A stretch of 7,954 bases of DNA from Flavobacteriales bacterium. GTDB lineage: Bacteria > Bacteroidota > Bacteroidia > Flavobacteriales_F > PHOS-HE28. Position numbers and translations under genes: made by a program. Positions 6,730-7,954 of this stretch are shown one piece after another (positions within the stretch are counted from its first letter, which is position 1; each line of letters starts with the position of its first letter). The notes beneath the pieces are model-generated. The model did not search any database. It saw only the letters and a program-made list of their open reading frames with translations, and was not told the DNA's origin. Location: assembly GCA_020854015.1 (NCBI GenBank), contig JADZGG010000447.1, positions 1 to 7,954 on the forward strand. Direction: 5' to 3'.

Positions 6730-7527
6730 TTACTTGGTGCGCTCCAGAATGATAAGGTAATGGTCGCCCCAGGAACGAAAAGGCCAGCGTGTGCAGAGCC
6801 TGTTCTCCAGTCGTTCGGCAAGACGTGTCAATCGGGGCCAGCGCTCCGCCTTTCCCTGCATGTGAGGGGGCGGAAAGAACACGGAAAGGCCTTTGATAAC
6901 ACGCACCTGAAGGTCGGGGACCATGCGGGCCACTGCACCGGGGTCGTAATAGTGGCAGGGGAAGTACACACCTTCCAGGTGCGCCATGGTTCCTCCTTTT
7001 TTCAACCTACGGAAAGCTCTGCGGAACTGCCCCTTGAACGACCATGCCAACTCCCAGAGGCATAACCGAGGCATGATCACCAGATGCATGTGGCCGCCAG
7101 GGGGCAGCAGCTCGTACGCTTCACGAAGCACCACATCCAGCCTGTCGGTGCAGTTGAGTCCACCGAAATTGGAGAAGATGTGGTCGAACCGCTGGCCTTT
7201 CAGCTGGTCAAGGTCCATGAACGAGAGCGCCTTCACATCCAGCGAAAGTCCTGCGCGTTGTTTGGAACGCAGTTGCGCGAGCATGCCCGGCGCCTGGTCC
7301 GTGGCCAGTACGTGGATACCTTGTTCAGCGAAGAATACGCTGTCGATACCAGTACCCGCGTTCAGCTCAAGCAATCGGTCACCTGGTCGAACGAACTTCA
7401 TGCACTCCGAGCGCACGCGTTCACGCACCCAGCCGATCAGCGGATTGGCAACGTCGATGGCGTCGAACGCACCCGACTGTCTGCTGAAGGCCTCTTGGAC
7501 AGGAAGGATCTCGGCGTCAGCGCTCAT
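6730..7527 (-). CDS. Class I SAM-dependent methyltransferase
   Basis: This 265-residue cytosolic enzyme transfers a methyl group from S-adenosylmethionine to an unidentified acceptor. The Rossmann-fold motifs are clear: motif I LLELNAGTGIDSVFFA (residues 52-67), with the glycine-rich AGTG contacting SAM; acidic residue Asp77 in VLATDQAPGML, which would bind the ribose hydroxyls; FMDLDQL (103-109); and motif IV region FDHIFSNFGGLNC (114-126), followed by LLPPGGHMHLVIMPR (140-154). The C-terminal third (about 160-265) is rich in Arg, Trp and aromatic residues, including LKKGGTMAHLEGVYFPCHYY and a FFPPPHM stretch, and probably forms the acceptor pocket. Length is normal for a stand-alone class I enzyme. 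Its ATG overlaps the stop of the radical SAM gene as ATGA, so the two are likely translationally coupled and may modify the same molecule. The substrate cannot be read from sequence; a lipid, quinone or small metabolite is possible. The first codons (MSADAEILPVQEAF) show no signal peptide. Confidence 0.92.
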   Translation of the reverse strand: MSADAEILPVQEAFSRQSGAFDAIDVANPLIGWVRERVRSECMKFVRPGDRLLELNAGTGIDSVFFAEQGIHVLATDQAPGMLAQLRSKQRAGLSLDVKALSFMDLDQLKGQRFDHIFSNFGGLNCTDRLDVVLREAYELLPPGGHMHLVIMPRLCLWELAWSFKGQFRRAFRRLKKGGTMAHLEGVYFPCHYYDPGAVARMVPDLQVRVIKGLSVFFPPPHMQGKAERWPRLTRLAERLENRLCTRWPFRSWGDHYLIILERTK

Positions 7528-7954
7528 GTGGTCGATCGGCTCAGCCGGTGTTGATCAAGAGCTGCGGCAGGCAGATAGTATGCGCCGGACAGGAGGCGAC
7601 GGAATGTGGCCTTGCCTTCTCCACCCCATATCAAGGCCTTCCAGGCCAGCAGTGATTGCTTCCGTCGGAAACGCTTGTGCACATAGCGGTGAAGTCGCTT
7701 GTAATAGGCCGGCCGCTGCTGTTGGGTGAACATCATGGCCAGGTCATCGCTGTCGGTCCAGTTGCGCTTGGCCCCCAGTTCGCCCTTCACCTTTTCGAAG
7801 AAGCCGGTGCCCGGCAGTGGGTAGCTCACACTGATCCCAATGTCATCCGGCATCAGTTCTTCCAGCATAGCGATGGTCTTCGCCACATCTTCTTCTGTCT
7901 CGCCGAGGTAGCCGAATTGCAGGAAGAAGCCTACGCGAACACCATGCAGCGCCA
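7524..7954 (-). CDS. Radical SAM enzyme, C-terminal part (N-terminus beyond window edge)
   Basis: The reading frame is open to the right edge, giving 142 visible residues and the stop at 7524. Visible sequence begins ALHGVRVGFFLQFGYLGETEEDVAKT, which matches the late strand and GET-type motif of the radical SAM barrel. Next comes PDDIGISVSYPLPGTGFF, a stretch typical of radical SAM enzymes of the class that often carries an N-terminal B12-binding domain, then the SDDLAMMF segment and a basic C-terminal region (LHRYVHKRFRRKQ). The CxxxCxxC iron-sulfur motif and any cobalamin-binding domain would lie outside the window, so the exact class is inferred. Such enzymes do radical chemistry, including methylation of unactivated carbons and ring formation. 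The stop overlaps the ATG of the downstream methyltransferase, so the two proteins probably serve one pathway. The substrate is unknown. An internal GTG at 7886 is not a credible start because it would discard the conserved GFFLQFGY strand. Confidence 0.87.
   Translation of the reverse strand, partial: ALHGVRVGFFLQFGYLGETEEDVAKTIAMLEELMPDDIGISVSYPLPGTGFFEKVKGELGAKRNWTDSDDLAMMFTQQQRPAYYKRLHRYVHKRFRRKQSLLAWKALIWGGEGKATFRRLLSGAYYLPAAALDQHRLSRSTT

Noticed and set aside
1..7954. tRNA, rRNA, CRISPR, insertion sequence or phage features
   Set aside because: The window is almost fully covered by seven same-strand genes; no clover-leaf, spaced short repeats, transposase motifs or terminal inverted repeats were seen.

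Overview
The window is a chromosomal segment that is almost entirely coding. All seven genes run on the minus strand, so the gene order is from high to low coordinate. The two large secreted proteins end in domains that resemble type IX secretion (T9SS) sorting signals, and one small gene encodes an outer-membrane beta-barrel of the PorT-like kind. Together these point to the phylum Bacteroidota. The DNA is clearly G+C-rich by eye, which is high for that phylum. The lineage within the phylum is a guess (an uncultured high-GC Flavobacteriales- or Sphingobacteriales-like organism would fit). Shine-Dalgarno sequences are not evident before most starts, which also fits Bacteroidota.

Layout in transcription order: (1) the C-terminal part of a radical SAM enzyme (7954 to 7524, start outside the window); (2) a class I SAM-dependent methyltransferase (7527 to 6730) whose ATG overlaps the previous stop as ATGA; (3) a 709-residue secreted protein made of four GEVED-type modules and a C-terminal sorting domain (6694 to 4565, GTG start); (4) a secreted M43-family (pappalysin-like) zinc metalloprotease with two nearly identical GEVED modules and a sorting domain (4481 to 2364); (5) a small outer-membrane beta-barrel protein (2240 to 1629); (6) purK (1604 to 411); (7) purE (394, running off the left edge).

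The genes fall into three functional groups. PurK and PurE are consecutive enzymes of de novo purine synthesis, converting AIR to N5-CAIR and then to CAIR. The protease and the four-module protein are neighbours that share the GEVED module and the same predicted secretion route, so they probably act at the cell surface or outside the cell. The radical SAM/methyltransferase pair looks translationally coupled and probably acts on one unknown small molecule or lipid. The longest gap between genes is 123 bases (2241-2363). I see no RNA genes, CRISPR arrays, insertion sequences or convincing terminators or promoters. No wholly new system is evident; the most interesting part is the pair of GEVED proteins, with calcium-loop-like motifs and a duplicated module.
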